A DNA stretch of 40,100 bases, from positions 1 to 40,100 of the forward strand of contig MKUM01000100.1 in NCBI GenBank assembly GCA_001897825.1. Reading direction: 5' to 3'. The position numbers were made by a program, and so were the translations under genes. The number at the start of each line of letters is the position of its first letter. Within the stretch, counting starts at the first letter, position 1. The stretch comes from Candidatus Amoebophilus sp. 36-38 (GTDB taxonomy: Bacteria; Bacteroidota; Bacteroidia; Cytophagales; Amoebophilaceae). Under the pieces are notes generated by a model, which worked only from the letters and a program-made list of their open reading frames with translations, had not been told where the DNA came from and did no database searches. Positions 26,798 through 35,938 of the stretch are shown piece after piece.

Positions 26798-29509
26798 CTA
26801 CACCTTATCGTATGATCTGCTATGAGGATATTTCAGATCTTGGAATACAGGTGCTTTTATTCCAATAGAGAATTCGTAGGATTGTTTATTTGCCAATGGG
26901 TACCAATCAAAACTCATTTGCCAACAATGCAAGTCCCTATAAATGTTTAATTTGGTAGCACTACCCACTAATTCTTTTTTATCCAGGTCATAGGTACTAC
27001 CAAAACCTATTTTCCAGTTGTTAGTAATAGTTAAGTCTCCACTAAATTCCAACTGCCTGGTAGTTTCTTTTTTATCTTTTGGTATATCGTAGGTATAGTT
27101 TTGGCGATAAGTTAGTGTCAACTGCCAAGGTATATTAAAATCAACGTATTGAGTAGAATCTAAGGAAATAACTGAAGCTGTTTCTTCATCATCCGAATCC
27201 TCCACCAAAGCTTTTTTTGTTGATTTACTATCCCATTGATCTCCTGTTTCTTTACTACTTTTTTTCGATTTTAGCGTAGTACCAATTTTAAATGTATATT
27301 TTTTTAAAGTACCAAGTCCCTGACCATGCTCCCAAGCAAATTCTTCTATACGACTTCTACCCCGATATATATAGGGCTCATACGTAGAAGTATATTCTAA
27401 GCTTATCAGGCTATCTAGTAGCCGTGTTCTCGCATTTAAATTAATATCTCCTAGTGGGAAGCTATCTGCAAGAAAATCGTAGGTTGTACCTACATGTAAA
27501 GACTCGAATACAGGAATTTTCTTTGATTTAGCAGACGCATCTTTCGTATTTTTAACCTTAAGCTCTAGTGTATTATCTACTTTTACATTCAATACAGCAC
27601 TGGCTTTATTTTTAGGGGTACCATATACTCCCAACTGAAACTTATCTAGAACTTCTTGTTTATGCTTGGTCTGGATTTTTTGCCAATACCCAAACTTTTC
27701 TTTAGAAAAATCAGGTGTATAGGTAATATCTATGGAGGGTTCAATGCGATGTCGGACCCCTTGTACAGAACTTTCCTCATTGAAGAGATGCGTACCATAT
27801 ATAGTAGTTTTTAACTCAGCTCCTAAATTATAATCCCAAACCCTCTTAAAGCTGCTGATTGTGTCAGCCAAAATACTATCTTTTGCTGCATCATATCTAT
27901 AGTCCAATCGTTTAAAATACCAACGTTCTATATAGTTGAAAAATGGTTTTAAGTTAAAATAAGTAAAGAGTTTAATGTTAGTCTCCACTGGAAAGGCATG
28001 TTTTGCACCATACCTACTTTCTTTCAAAAATTTAGACCAGTTTTGTCTAGTAAAATCCAACGTGTCCCGATGAACTACATTGGTAAGCTCATTTTGAAAT
28101 TCGGAGGTATGTTTAAAATATATATCTTCATACCAATGCCTTGATGCCCCACTCCTCCATCGAAATGGATAGATGGGAATGGTCCCTAGCATAACTTGCG
28201 GAAAGGTAATATGGGTAAGGTTTTTTGGAAAATCTTTACTATGTTTTACACTCGTATTTAGCGTATATGGAGTACCTAAGAGCTTACGCATATACCTAAT
28301 TTGGGATTGTGTTTTTGCATTTAGCTGATCTGGCTTATCTCTTGTTTCTAAAGCATGCCTAGGAGATCTACTCTCAATATCCACTTCAGCCGTTAAACTG
28401 CTTACTCGATTGTTTTCAGTATTGTGTTTCCACTGAAACCTCCATTCTTTTTCTTTGGTTTCTTGTAGAGCTGTCTCTGCTGTCTGATTGGTAATTCCTC
28501 TGGTATACAAAGCAGTACCGGTATATCCATAACGCTTTTTATAATTTATGTTTGCTGAAAATTGGGAGTGCCCTTTCGCGTAAAGAGATCCTCTCAATGC
28601 CAGATCAATATAATCGTTAAAATAAAAATAGTATCCCCCTTCTTTAAGAAAGAAACCTCTTTCGCCATCTTCTCCTATTTGAGGTCGTATGATTCCCGAT
28701 GTTTTGGCAGTAGGCATATAAAAAAGACCATAGAAAAATCCTAATATGGTAGGCACTCCATCGAAATAAAATTGAAAGGGGCCAGAAGCAACCTTTTTAT
28801 CTTTAACAAATTTTACATTTCTTGCCTGAATAAAGTAATGTGGCTTAGTTAAATTACAGGTTGTCAACTCAACCTGATCTGCATAATACGTATCTTGAGT
28901 ATCCATTTTAGCTTTATGACTACGAATAAGCGCCTCATCTTGCTTCGTAAACAGATTCCGAGCTGTTCCTCTTTTAGACTCAAAATTATAGCGAATTTCT
29001 TCAGCTATATACTTGTTTTTTCCTTGCTCAAAAACTGGTTTAGGATCTATCTTGCCAAGTTCATTTTTCTTACCAGTTGCTATAATAGTATGCTTAGCCC
29101 AATTTAATGAGATGTTTTCTGCTGTTAATTGTGCATCCTCATAGCCAATGGTACCAGCTCCATATATATTGAAGTTCTTTTGCTCAACATCGAACGTAAT
29201 AGAATCTTGACCTTGATATGGAATAATCGATTTAAGTGGACCAGTGGCCTCATCCGTCTGATCCTTTGCAGATGCAGCCTGCATTTCTATAAATGAAATT
29301 CGATAAGGATTCTTCCAAGGGAATGGTCCAACTTGAGGAATATACAAAGACCCTTTTTTGCTAGGATGCTGCATCACAATTTCTGAGAAATATTGTTTAT
29401 TTGTAGCGCTTATTGGGGACAATAAGCCAAGGTTATTAGGCAAGTATGGAGACATACCAGGCAATAACGACCATAGGAAAGGCAAAAATACGTACTTAAT
29501 TGTAGGCAC
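26798..29509 (-). CDS. lptD: LptD-like outer-membrane LPS assembly protein (Bacteroidota type)
   Basis: A 903-aa outer-membrane beta-barrel protein. It has an N-terminal hydrophobic segment, then an OstA/LptA-like periplasmic jellyroll region (QDSITFDVEQKNFNIYGAGTIGYEDAQLTAENISLNW ... ARNLFTKQDEALI). The conserved barrel entry includes TTCNLTKPHYFIQARNVKF and FYGLFYMPTAKTSGIIRPQIGED, followed by alternating barrel strands to an aromatic-rich C-terminus (WQMSFDWYPLANKQSYEFSIGIKAP). LptD inserts lipopolysaccharide into the outer leaflet. It is divergent from an amidase and an MlaD gene, an arrangement common in Bacteroidota. Its presence implies LPS or a related glycolipid if the lpx genes exist elsewhere in the genome. 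Confidence 0.88.
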   Translation of the reverse strand: MPTIKYVFLPFLWSLLPGMSPYLPNNLGLLSPISATNKQYFSEIVMQHPSKKGSLYIPQVGPFPWKNPYRISFIEMQAASAKDQTDEATGPLKSIIPYQGQDSITFDVEQKNFNIYGAGTIGYEDAQLTAENISLNWAKHTIIATGKKNELGKIDPKPVFEQGKNKYIAEEIRYNFESKRGTARNLFTKQDEALIRSHKAKMDTQDTYYADQVELTTCNLTKPHYFIQARNVKFVKDKKVASGPFQFYFDGVPTILGFFYGLFYMPTAKTSGIIRPQIGEDGERGFFLKEGGYYFYFNDYIDLALRGSLYAKGHSQFSANINYKKRYGYTGTALYTRGITNQTAETALQETKEKEWRFQWKHNTENNRVSSLTAEVDIESRSPRHALETRDKPDQLNAKTQSQIRYMRKLLGTPYTLNTSVKHSKDFPKNLTHITFPQVMLGTIPIYPFRWRSGASRHWYEDIYFKHTSEFQNELTNVVHRDTLDFTRQNWSKFLKESRYGAKHAFPVETNIKLFTYFNLKPFFNYIERWYFKRLDYRYDAAKDSILADTISSFKRVWDYNLGAELKTTIYGTHLFNEESSVQGVRHRIEPSIDITYTPDFSKEKFGYWQKIQTKHKQEVLDKFQLGVYGTPKNKASAVLNVKVDNTLELKVKNTKDASAKSKKIPVFESLHVGTTYDFLADSFPLGDINLNARTRLLDSLISLEYTSTYEPYIYRGRSRIEEFAWEHGQGLGTLKKYTFKIGTTLKSKKSSKETGDQWDSKSTKKALVEDSDDEETASVISLDSTQYVDFNIPWQLTLTYRQNYTYDIPKDKKETTRQLEFSGDLTITNNWKIGFGSTYDLDKKELVGSATKLNIYRDLHCWQMSFDWYPLANKQSYEFSIGIKAPVFQDLKYPHSRSYDKV

Positions 29510-29576
29510 TGAGTTCTATCTTTATAAAATTTTTGTGCGTAAATTTATCATGTTAGGCACGAATTAAAGATATAAA

Positions 29577-30371
29577 ATGAAACTTTTTATCCAATTTACA
29601 TCTATTTTAATGCTTTTATTGTTAGCAGGGTTTAATAATCCTACTAATAAAGGTTACAAGGTAAAAAAAATTATCATTGATGCAGGTCATGGCGGCAAAG
29701 ATTCGGGAGCGGTAGGTAAATTTTCCAAAGAAAAAGATATAGCTCTCCAGCTAGCTTTAGAGCTAGGCAACTTGATTAAAAAAAATATGGGTGATGTAAA
29801 AGTATTATACACTCGTCAAAAAGATGAATTTATTCCTATTCACCAAAGAGCTCATACAGCTAACAAAAATAAAGCAGATGTTTTTATTTCCATTCATTGT
29901 AATGCTGCGGAAAAAAATAAGTCTGCTCACGGTATCGAAGTTTTTACAATGGGTTTAGAAAAAAGTAGTAAAAATTTGGCTGTTACCAAAAGAGAAAATT
30001 CAGTAATTTTAATAGAACATAACCATAAAAAGCATTATCAAGGGTTTGACCCTAAATCTCCGGAATCACATATACTATTTTCTTTGTATCAGAATGCACA
30101 TACAGAAAATAGCTTAAAGTTAGCACAACATATTGAATCAGGTTTTAAACAACATACAGAGAGAAAAAGTCGAGGAGTTAAACAAGATGGTCTTTTAGTG
30201 CTTTGGCAAACCAGCTCCCCTAGCGTGTTGGTAGAAGTAGGATTTATAACTAATCCAGAAGAAGAAAAATATTTAAATAATAAAATTGGCCAACATCAAA
30301 TAGCTACTGCTATTTTTGAAGGGTTCAAAAAATACAAACACTACATCGAGCATCACAACCAACATTCCTAA
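29577..30371 (+). CDS. N-acetylmuramoyl-L-alanine amidase (Amidase_3)
   Basis: A 264-aa peptidoglycan hydrolase that cleaves the amide bond between N-acetylmuramic acid and the stem peptide. The signal segment is FIQFTSILMLLLLAGF. Zinc ligands are H38 in IIDAGHGG, E52 in FSKEKDIAL and H107 in VFISIHCNA; the catalytic Glu is E220 in VLVEVGFITNPEE. An insertion at about 125-165 resembles the regulatory or substrate segment of AmiC-type enzymes. There is no AMIN domain. It starts 67 bases from the divergent lptD gene and is followed by mlaD, suggesting an envelope-maintenance cluster. A functional peptidoglycan layer is implied but not shown here. Confidence 0.94.
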   Translation: MKLFIQFTSILMLLLLAGFNNPTNKGYKVKKIIIDAGHGGKDSGAVGKFSKEKDIALQLALELGNLIKKNMGDVKVLYTRQKDEFIPIHQRAHTANKNKADVFISIHCNAAEKNKSAHGIEVFTMGLEKSSKNLAVTKRENSVILIEHNHKKHYQGFDPKSPESHILFSLYQNAHTENSLKLAQHIESGFKQHTERKSRGVKQDGLLVLWQTSSPSVLVEVGFITNPEEEKYLNNKIGQHQIATAIFEGFKKYKHYIEHHNQHS

Positions 30372-30945
30372 ATCTTCCCCCTAGCGCAGAAGTTATTTCC
30401 GTGCCTTATCACTATCATGCTATAAACTCTATTTCCAGTAAGCTTTGTTCATCTAAATAGTAGTCTTTGGTACTACTTCCCTTCCGTGGCCTGTGACACA
30501 CAGGCCACCTACATTAAATATCAGTATTAGATCTCTTGCATAACCAAGAAAGGAAATGATTGCTCTTGGATGGAACTTTATCTAGATAGAGGATACCTAT
30601 TTACAGGTCATCCAGAAATAAAATCGTTATTTTTTTAAGTAAAAAAATGCCACCTGAATTGGAAGAATCAGCCATCAAGCAACTATCAAGTATATTTTTA
30701 TAGATTGGTTAGTAAATAAAACATTTATTTTTAGCTTATTTTCAAGGGTGTAAACCCGTAAACGGGTACATTAAATGTAGCAAAAGTAAAAAACCTGTTG
30801 AATAAGTTAGGAATACATATTGTACATAACATAATTTAGGATATTTTTATTTTTAGATGAAAGCCTCAAATATATTTTAGTAATGTATTAAAACTCGAAT
30901 TAGAAAAATCAATCATTATTCCATTCTAATCCTTATATTTATTGT
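30372..30945. other. 574-bp intergenic region between amidase and mlaD
   Basis: I see no gene. It contains a GCGCAGAA...TTCCGTGC palindromic repeat at 30384-30405 and a perfect 10-base-stem hairpin at 30486-30508. There is also a tight ACCCGT/ACGGGT palindrome at 30754-30767. The remainder is AT-rich, with short phrases that could be decayed coding sequence but that I cannot assign. Confidence 0.6.
30486..30508. terminator. Strong hairpin downstream of the amidase gene
   Basis: Perfect inverted repeat with arms GTGGCCTGTG and CACAGGCCAC and loop ACA, about 115 bases after the amidase stop. No T tract follows, so it may be a repeat element rather than an intrinsic terminator. Confidence 0.45.
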
Positions 30946-31854
30946 ATGAGCTTAAGCAAAGAAGTAAAAGTTGGCCTTTTAGTAACGATTACACTGTTAA
31001 TTTGTTATTTAGGATTTAATTTTTTAAAAGGGAAAGAAATATTTCCAACTACAAGAACCTATTACGCATTGTATAAGAATGCGAGAGGCCTCAATACTGC
31101 CAATGAAGTCATGCTGAATGGGTTTCAAGTAGGCAGAATTCAATCTTTAGAAATATTACCAGAGAATGACTACCAGGTACGTGTAACACTTGCCGTAGAC
31201 AAACACGTTAAATTAACCGATGCTAGTATTGCCAGATTAGAAAACACCAACCTGCTTGGGAACAAAGTAATCGAATTGATTATTAAAGAAGGAAATCCAC
31301 TGCAATGCTACGATACCCTTTCAACTGAAATGGAACAGGATTTACAAACTAAGTTTGCGAAAAGCACGCTACCTGCACTGGATGATGCTAGGTCTATCAC
31401 GTTGCTAACCAATAAGTTTGTTCAAAATTTAGTTGAAAATACAGACCGAATCAATTCTATATTTAGCAATTTGGAAAGAACCTCACAAGAACTACGCAAA
31501 GCAGTTAATACGAACAAAAAGAACTTAACTACGATCAGTCATAACATAGCAGAGATTTCTAGTGCGCTTTCCGATAAAGAGATAGGTATACGGGCCGTTC
31601 TTTTTCAGTTGAAGGGAATAACAAATGAAGTAGAAAGCATGCGGCTTAGCCAACTAGCTAATAGATTACATCATATCTTGGCTATGGTAGAAGAGGGACC
31701 TGTTTATGGACATATTGACCACACACTTACCAACTTAGATAAACTTTTAGTAGATCTACGAACTCATCCCAGCAGATATATCCATTTTTCCATTTTTGGA
31801 CGTGATTCTATTTTCAGCCGAAACAAAAAAAATCCAGTTAGCATTGCTAAGTAA
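30946..31854 (+). CDS. mlaD: MlaD/MCE-family phospholipid transport protein
   Basis: A 302-aa protein with an N-terminal membrane anchor (VKVGLLVTITLLICYLGFNFLKG) and an MCE domain at about 35-115: TYYALYKNARGLNTANEVMLNGFQVGRIQSLEI ... IARLENTNLLGNKVIELI. A long helical C-terminal region follows (about 140-290), which in MCE proteins forms a tube-like hexameric tunnel. MlaD works with an MlaE/MlaF ABC transporter to move phospholipids between membranes. No mlaE or mlaF lies in the window. The gene start ATG 30946 is preceded by a repeat-rich gap after the amidase. The short Bacteroidota MlaD form is typical. Confidence 0.9.
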   Translation: MSLSKEVKVGLLVTITLLICYLGFNFLKGKEIFPTTRTYYALYKNARGLNTANEVMLNGFQVGRIQSLEILPENDYQVRVTLAVDKHVKLTDASIARLENTNLLGNKVIELIIKEGNPLQCYDTLSTEMEQDLQTKFAKSTLPALDDARSITLLTNKFVQNLVENTDRINSIFSNLERTSQELRKAVNTNKKNLTTISHNIAEISSALSDKEIGIRAVLFQLKGITNEVESMRLSQLANRLHHILAMVEEGPVYGHIDHTLTNLDKLLVDLRTHPSRYIHFSIFGRDSIFSRNKKNPVSIAK

Positions 31855-32154
31855 CAACATATAATCCAGCAGATATCTTATCTAGCACCTTTACAGTTTT
31901 TTAAGCATATCTTCAGATTATTATAAACCAATAAGAATCTAGCTAAGAGAATGTGCTATTCCGTATTTGATACACATATAGCATAAGATCAAAGCCCCCC
32001 TCGTAAAGATCTTAAAAACAACTGCGAGGATAAGCATCATTAAAGTAATTAGGAGAAAAATAAAAAAATCAATAAAAAATATCCTTTTATTATTTCTACT
32101 CTAATCAGTTTGTACTAAATTTAAAACCAATATTTTTTTATTTAATTTTAAATT

Positions 32155-32358
32155 ATGAAAACTGGAACAATTAAATTTTTTAATGAATCTAAAGGATATG
32201 GTTTTATCACCGATTCAACATCACAAGATCATTTTGTACACATAACAGCTTTGGATGACGAAGTAAAAGGATTAGAGATGAAAGAAGGACACAAAGTAAC
32301 CTTTGAAACTATAGACACCCCTCGTGGTTCGAATGCTACAAATGTTAGACTTGAGTAA
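32155..32358 (+). CDS. Cold-shock domain protein
   Basis: A 67-aa protein that is one OB-fold. RNP1 reads KGYGFIT and RNP2 reads HFVHITAL, with the leading TGTIKFFNESKGYGF typical of CspA-type RNA chaperones. These proteins melt RNA structure and aid translation, often at low temperature. It stands alone, with a 300-base leader after mlaD and its own terminator. The long AT-rich leader resembles cold-shock mRNA leaders, but no specific structure was identified. In the Bacteroidota these proteins are usually multiple, and the paralogue name is not determinable here. Confidence 0.95.
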   Translation: MKTGTIKFFNESKGYGFITDSTSQDHFVHITALDDEVKGLEMKEGHKVTFETIDTPRGSNATNVRLE

Positions 32359-32388
32359 ACATTATTAATTCAAAGTTTATTAAGAAAA

Positions 32389-32417
32389 AAAGCCTCACCT
32401 TTGTATAGTGGGGCTTT
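32389..32417 (+). terminator. Intrinsic terminator of the cold-shock gene
   Basis: Stem AAAGCCTCAC with GTGGGGCTTT (one T-G pair) around a 9-base loop, preceded by an A run and followed by ATTTC, 30 bases after the stop. The A-rich and T-rich flanks suggest it could act in both directions. Confidence 0.85.
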
Positions 32418-32634
32418 ATTTCAAATTTGCAACTAGGTAAGGTCTATTAATTTTAATGGGCTATATGATATGGGTAAATCGGCTATCTACCTAATTATTA
32501 GGTATTATCAGAAAAATATAAAATAAATAATATTGTTATTCACCAAAGTTATTGTAATCTAGAATTCTAGCTCATTGATGAAAAACGCCTCACAGATTTC
32601 TACATGTATAAAATCTAAACCAAATTTTCTTGCT

Positions 32635-34305
32635 ATGGATTATTATAAAAACTATCTATTTAATATTCCTATCATCTTTCGTATAGTCCTTCTAATTCTT
32701 TTATTAATCAATGGTTACAGTACAACTCAAGCAGGAGTTGCCCTCTCCCCTACAAAAACCACAGCAAATACTAAGAAAAAATCACATAAAATTCCTTTAC
32801 ATCAAGCCATAGAGGCAGGTGACCTACAAAAAATAAAAGCACTCTTAACACCAAAAAATGTAAACATTAAAGATAACGATCAAGTTTATCCTTTGCATAT
32901 AGCTGCTTATCAAGGCCGGTTAGATATTGCTAAACTCTTATTAAAAAACGGTGCCATCATCAATGTTAAAGATAAAGATGGACACACCCCCCTATATTGG
33001 GCCATATTAGGCAATAACAAAGATATAGTTCAATTCTTAATCAAAAACGGCGCTGATGTACATGCAGAGCCCCAGGGAGAACTTAGCTTACTAAGTAGGG
33101 CTATCATGATTAGGAATATCGCTATTATCAAATCTCTATTAGATAAAGGAGCCGATCCTAATCAGCCAGATAAGACAGGTTGGACCCCTTTACATTACGC
33201 TATAAGTAATACAGATGTAATACATCTATTGAGTGAAGACGAGAGTTCTTTAAATACCAACGAACTTTATAAAGAGCAAAAAATCCGTATAGAAATCATT
33301 AAATTATTGATAAAAAAAGATGCAAATGTAGATACAACTACAAAAGAAAAGCTCACCCCATTACATCTGGCTGTACAAGCAGGATTAGAAAAAGTTATTG
33401 AACTAATTGCTAATAAAAGTAAAGCCATCAATCTCCAAGATGATAAAGGCTATACAGCGCTTCATTATGCCGCCTTAGAGAACAATACCAAAATAACAGC
33501 CATGTTATTAAAAAATGATGCCAGTATCGATATAAAAACCTACTTGGGTAATACCCCACTCCACTTAGCAGCACAAATTGGCAATTTAGATATTGTAAAG
33601 CTTTTAGTAGCAAATAAGGCTGACATCAACGTCATGAATGAGGAAGGTATCACCCCGCTACATATGGCAGTCTGGGGCAAATCATCGCTTATCGTGCAAT
33701 TCTTCATTGATAAAGGTGCTCAAGTGGAAATAGAATCTCCTAAATATGGTACTGCGCTACATATAGCTGTGCAAGAAAATGCACCTAATATGATAGAAAT
33801 TTTATTAAATCAAGGGCATGCTAATGTAAATCTACAAACTACAGAAAATGGATATTGTCCTTTATATTGGCCTATCAAAAAAGGGAATATTGAAATAGCA
33901 GAGTTATTGGTTAAGCATGGTGCTATACTAGATTTGCGAGACAAAAAAAATAATACACTATTACATAATGCTGCTAATTACGGCCAATTAGCTTCTATCA
34001 ATTTCTTACTAGCTAAAGGTTTAGATATTAACCTAAAAGGATGGTCAGATGCTACGCCTTTGCATCTTGCTGCAGCAAAAGGCTACTTGGAAGTCGTAAA
34101 AAGACTGGTCGAAGCTGGAGCAGATATAAATGCCAGAGATGCCCACGAATATACTCCATTCCAGATTGCCGCTACACATAAACAAGCAGAAGTTATGCTC
34201 TATCTTTGTGAAAAAGGTGATAAAGCCGAAGCTAAATGTCCTGATGGCAATTTATTACATATCACCGCTAATCCTAGTCCTTCCTCTAGAGCTATCCTGG
34301 CTTAA
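32635..34305 (+). CDS. Secreted ankyrin-repeat protein
   Basis: Ankyrin protein of 556 aa if started at ATG 32635, where MDYYKNYLFNIPIIFRIVLLILLLINGYS gives a signal-like hydrophobic segment. An earlier ATG at 32578 would add 19 residues before it (the frame also opens with TTG 32575). There is no lipobox Cys, unlike the large ankyrin protein, so secretion or an inner-membrane anchor is likelier. About 13-15 ankyrin repeats follow, starting IPLHQAIEAGDLQKIKALL and including NTPLHLAAQIGNLDIVKLLVANKADINVMNEEG. Ankyrin repeats bind host proteins; targets cannot be read from sequence. A MITE-like element begins only 15 bases after the stop, so the C-terminus (HITANPSPSSRAILA) may have been altered by it. 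Confidence 0.9.
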   Translation: MDYYKNYLFNIPIIFRIVLLILLLINGYSTTQAGVALSPTKTTANTKKKSHKIPLHQAIEAGDLQKIKALLTPKNVNIKDNDQVYPLHIAAYQGRLDIAKLLLKNGAIINVKDKDGHTPLYWAILGNNKDIVQFLIKNGADVHAEPQGELSLLSRAIMIRNIAIIKSLLDKGADPNQPDKTGWTPLHYAISNTDVIHLLSEDESSLNTNELYKEQKIRIEIIKLLIKKDANVDTTTKEKLTPLHLAVQAGLEKVIELIANKSKAINLQDDKGYTALHYAALENNTKITAMLLKNDASIDIKTYLGNTPLHLAAQIGNLDIVKLLVANKADINVMNEEGITPLHMAVWGKSSLIVQFFIDKGAQVEIESPKYGTALHIAVQENAPNMIEILLNQGHANVNLQTTENGYCPLYWPIKKGNIEIAELLVKHGAILDLRDKKNNTLLHNAANYGQLASINFLLAKGLDINLKGWSDATPLHLAAAKGYLEVVKRLVEAGADINARDAHEYTPFQIAATHKQAEVMLYLCEKGDKAEAKCPDGNLLHITANPSPSSRAILA

Positions 34306-34320
34306 ATCTTATTGCAATAA

Positions 34321-34464
34321 TAGGCTTCTTCCGAAACCGTCGCCTTGAGTCCTCTGAGTTCGTCAGTAATTAATTCTTCATATTTATTTACTGCAGTAAA
34401 CTCCGGTTTCTCATAAATTCCTTCCTGCCCAGACAATCCAATTCTTGGTTTCTGAAGAAGTCTA
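34321..34464. repeat. MITE-like element, copy 2 (144 bp, TIRs TAG[GA]CTTCTTC[CA]GAAACC)
   Basis: The left end TAGGCTTCTTCCGAAACC and the reverse complement of the right end TAGACTTCTTCAGAAACC match at 16 of 18 positions. The interior matches the element at 9257-9419 but lacks the central GTGTCAGG hairpin. It is non-coding and inserted just after the second ankyrin gene. Confidence 0.8.
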
Positions 34465-34709
34465 ATGCAAAAAATCACCGCGCCATCATAGTCACTGGAA
34501 AAGGACTCTGATGGTAATAATAATAATTTTTAACTCAATAAGTTCGATGCTACTTGAACAGTTTTAGTTAATATAGAGTCATAACTATGAAGCATCAAGT
34601 TGCTTTTTAATTAGATATAAATGGTTTTGCCTGTAATTGTTAGGGAAATCAATTTTTATATAAATCAACAAATAGTTATCTTAATAAGCCGGTTAAAAAA
34701 TTATTTGCC

Positions 34710-35936
34710 ATGGAAGCTATGAATATTGTACTTTTCGATACTATTTCTAATAGAATTGCTCTTAAGCCTTTTTCAGACACAAGACCTATAGCAACAATAA
34801 GAATTGGAATTCATACCCTAGAAGAAAAATGGAAGACTTATATTCCAGGTACTTATTCGTATTTGACTGAAGATTACTTAAGGGCCAAATTTGGTTGTAT
34901 AAGTGCAACAAATAATTTATGTATCAATGGTAGTATTTACCCAAACCAAGCTCTTGTGGATCGTATCATGGATCTACAACCTAATGAGATGTTGGTGCAG
35001 GATAGCCTAATCATTGCATTTTGGTGTCAACAAATTCCATCTTTACAGCTTTATCCAGATGGCTTTGAAAAGTTACGTAATCAAGCTAAACTAGTAACAT
35101 TCTCAGGTAATCTAATACATTTGAAAAACAAGTGGGACATCTTTTCTCATAATTCACAAGCTATCAGAGAAGATTTCGAACACGTTAGAAAAAATAGAGT
35201 TACACAACAGATACAAGATCCTCATACTATCATTTACAACTCAGACAATATCTTTATAGAAGAGGGAGTCAAAATTAGAGCTGCTATACTCAATGCTGAG
35301 GATGGACCTATTTATATAGGCAGAAATGCTACCATCGAGGAACAAGCTGTTATTAAAGGACCTGTAGCTATCAGTGAAGGAGCTCAAGTAAAAGTTGGTA
35401 GCCTTATTCATTCAGGTACTACCTTAGGCCCCTATGCAAAAGTAGGCGGTGAAGTAACTAATTCTGTAATCTTTGAGTACAGCAACAAAGCACATGACGG
35501 ATTTTTAGGCCACTCAGTAATAGGAGAATGGTGTAATCTAGGTGCAAATACAACAGCTTCGAACTTAAGAAATGATTATAAAGAGGTCACTATATGGGAC
35601 GATAGCCAAGAAGATTTTATAAAAACAAATCTTCAATTTTGTGGCCTTTTTATGGGAGCTTATAGCAAATGTGGCATTAATAGTATGTTCAATACAGCTA
35701 CAGTAGTGGGTATAAGTGCCAATTTGTTTGGTACAGGATATTTTAAAAGATTTATTCCTTCTTTTACAAAAGGTAGTCCCGGCGACCAGCTATTTACATA
35801 CAATCTTGAAGATGTCCTAATTAGCATTGAAAACACGATGGCACGACGTAACAAAATACTTACAGAAACAGATAGAAGAATATTGACCGACTTATGTGAT
35901 ACCGCTATGCCTGTTTGGATCAAATCAGTAATTTAA
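34710..35936 (+). CDS. GlmU-like putative sugar nucleotidyltransferase
   Basis: A 408-aa protein of the Bacteroidota GlmU-like family. The N-terminal part (about 1-190) is a divergent nucleotidyltransferase-like domain starting MNIVLFDTISNRIALKPFSDTRPIATIRIGI. The C-terminal part (about 190-370) is a left-handed beta helix with hexapeptide-type repeats (IFIEEGVKIRAAILNAEDGPIYIGRNATIEEQAVIKGPVAI) and KAHDGFLGHSVIGEWCNLGANT, matching the GlmU acyltransferase region. It may act on a sugar-1-phosphate for cell-wall or LPS precursors, but the typical GlmU uridylyltransferase signature LAAGxGTRM is missing, so activity is uncertain. Start M1 or M4 are both possible. It ends 2 bases before holB, so the two are probably cotranscribed. 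Confidence 0.85.
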   Translation: MEAMNIVLFDTISNRIALKPFSDTRPIATIRIGIHTLEEKWKTYIPGTYSYLTEDYLRAKFGCISATNNLCINGSIYPNQALVDRIMDLQPNEMLVQDSLIIAFWCQQIPSLQLYPDGFEKLRNQAKLVTFSGNLIHLKNKWDIFSHNSQAIREDFEHVRKNRVTQQIQDPHTIIYNSDNIFIEEGVKIRAAILNAEDGPIYIGRNATIEEQAVIKGPVAISEGAQVKVGSLIHSGTTLGPYAKVGGEVTNSVIFEYSNKAHDGFLGHSVIGEWCNLGANTTASNLRNDYKEVTIWDDSQEDFIKTNLQFCGLFMGAYSKCGINSMFNTATVVGISANLFGTGYFKRFIPSFTKGSPGDQLFTYNLEDVLISIENTMARRNKILTETDRRILTDLCDTAMPVWIKSVI

Positions 35937-35938
35937 GC

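Noticed and set aside
30754-30767. ACCCGT/ACGGGT palindrome as a terminator
   Set aside because: The 2-base loop is too tight for a 6-base stem, no T tract follows, and it lies far from any gene end.
35915-35938. Extended holB start at TTG overlapping the GlmU-like gene
   Set aside because: ATG 35939 just after the upstream stop gives the conserved start of delta prime; the added residues have no family match.
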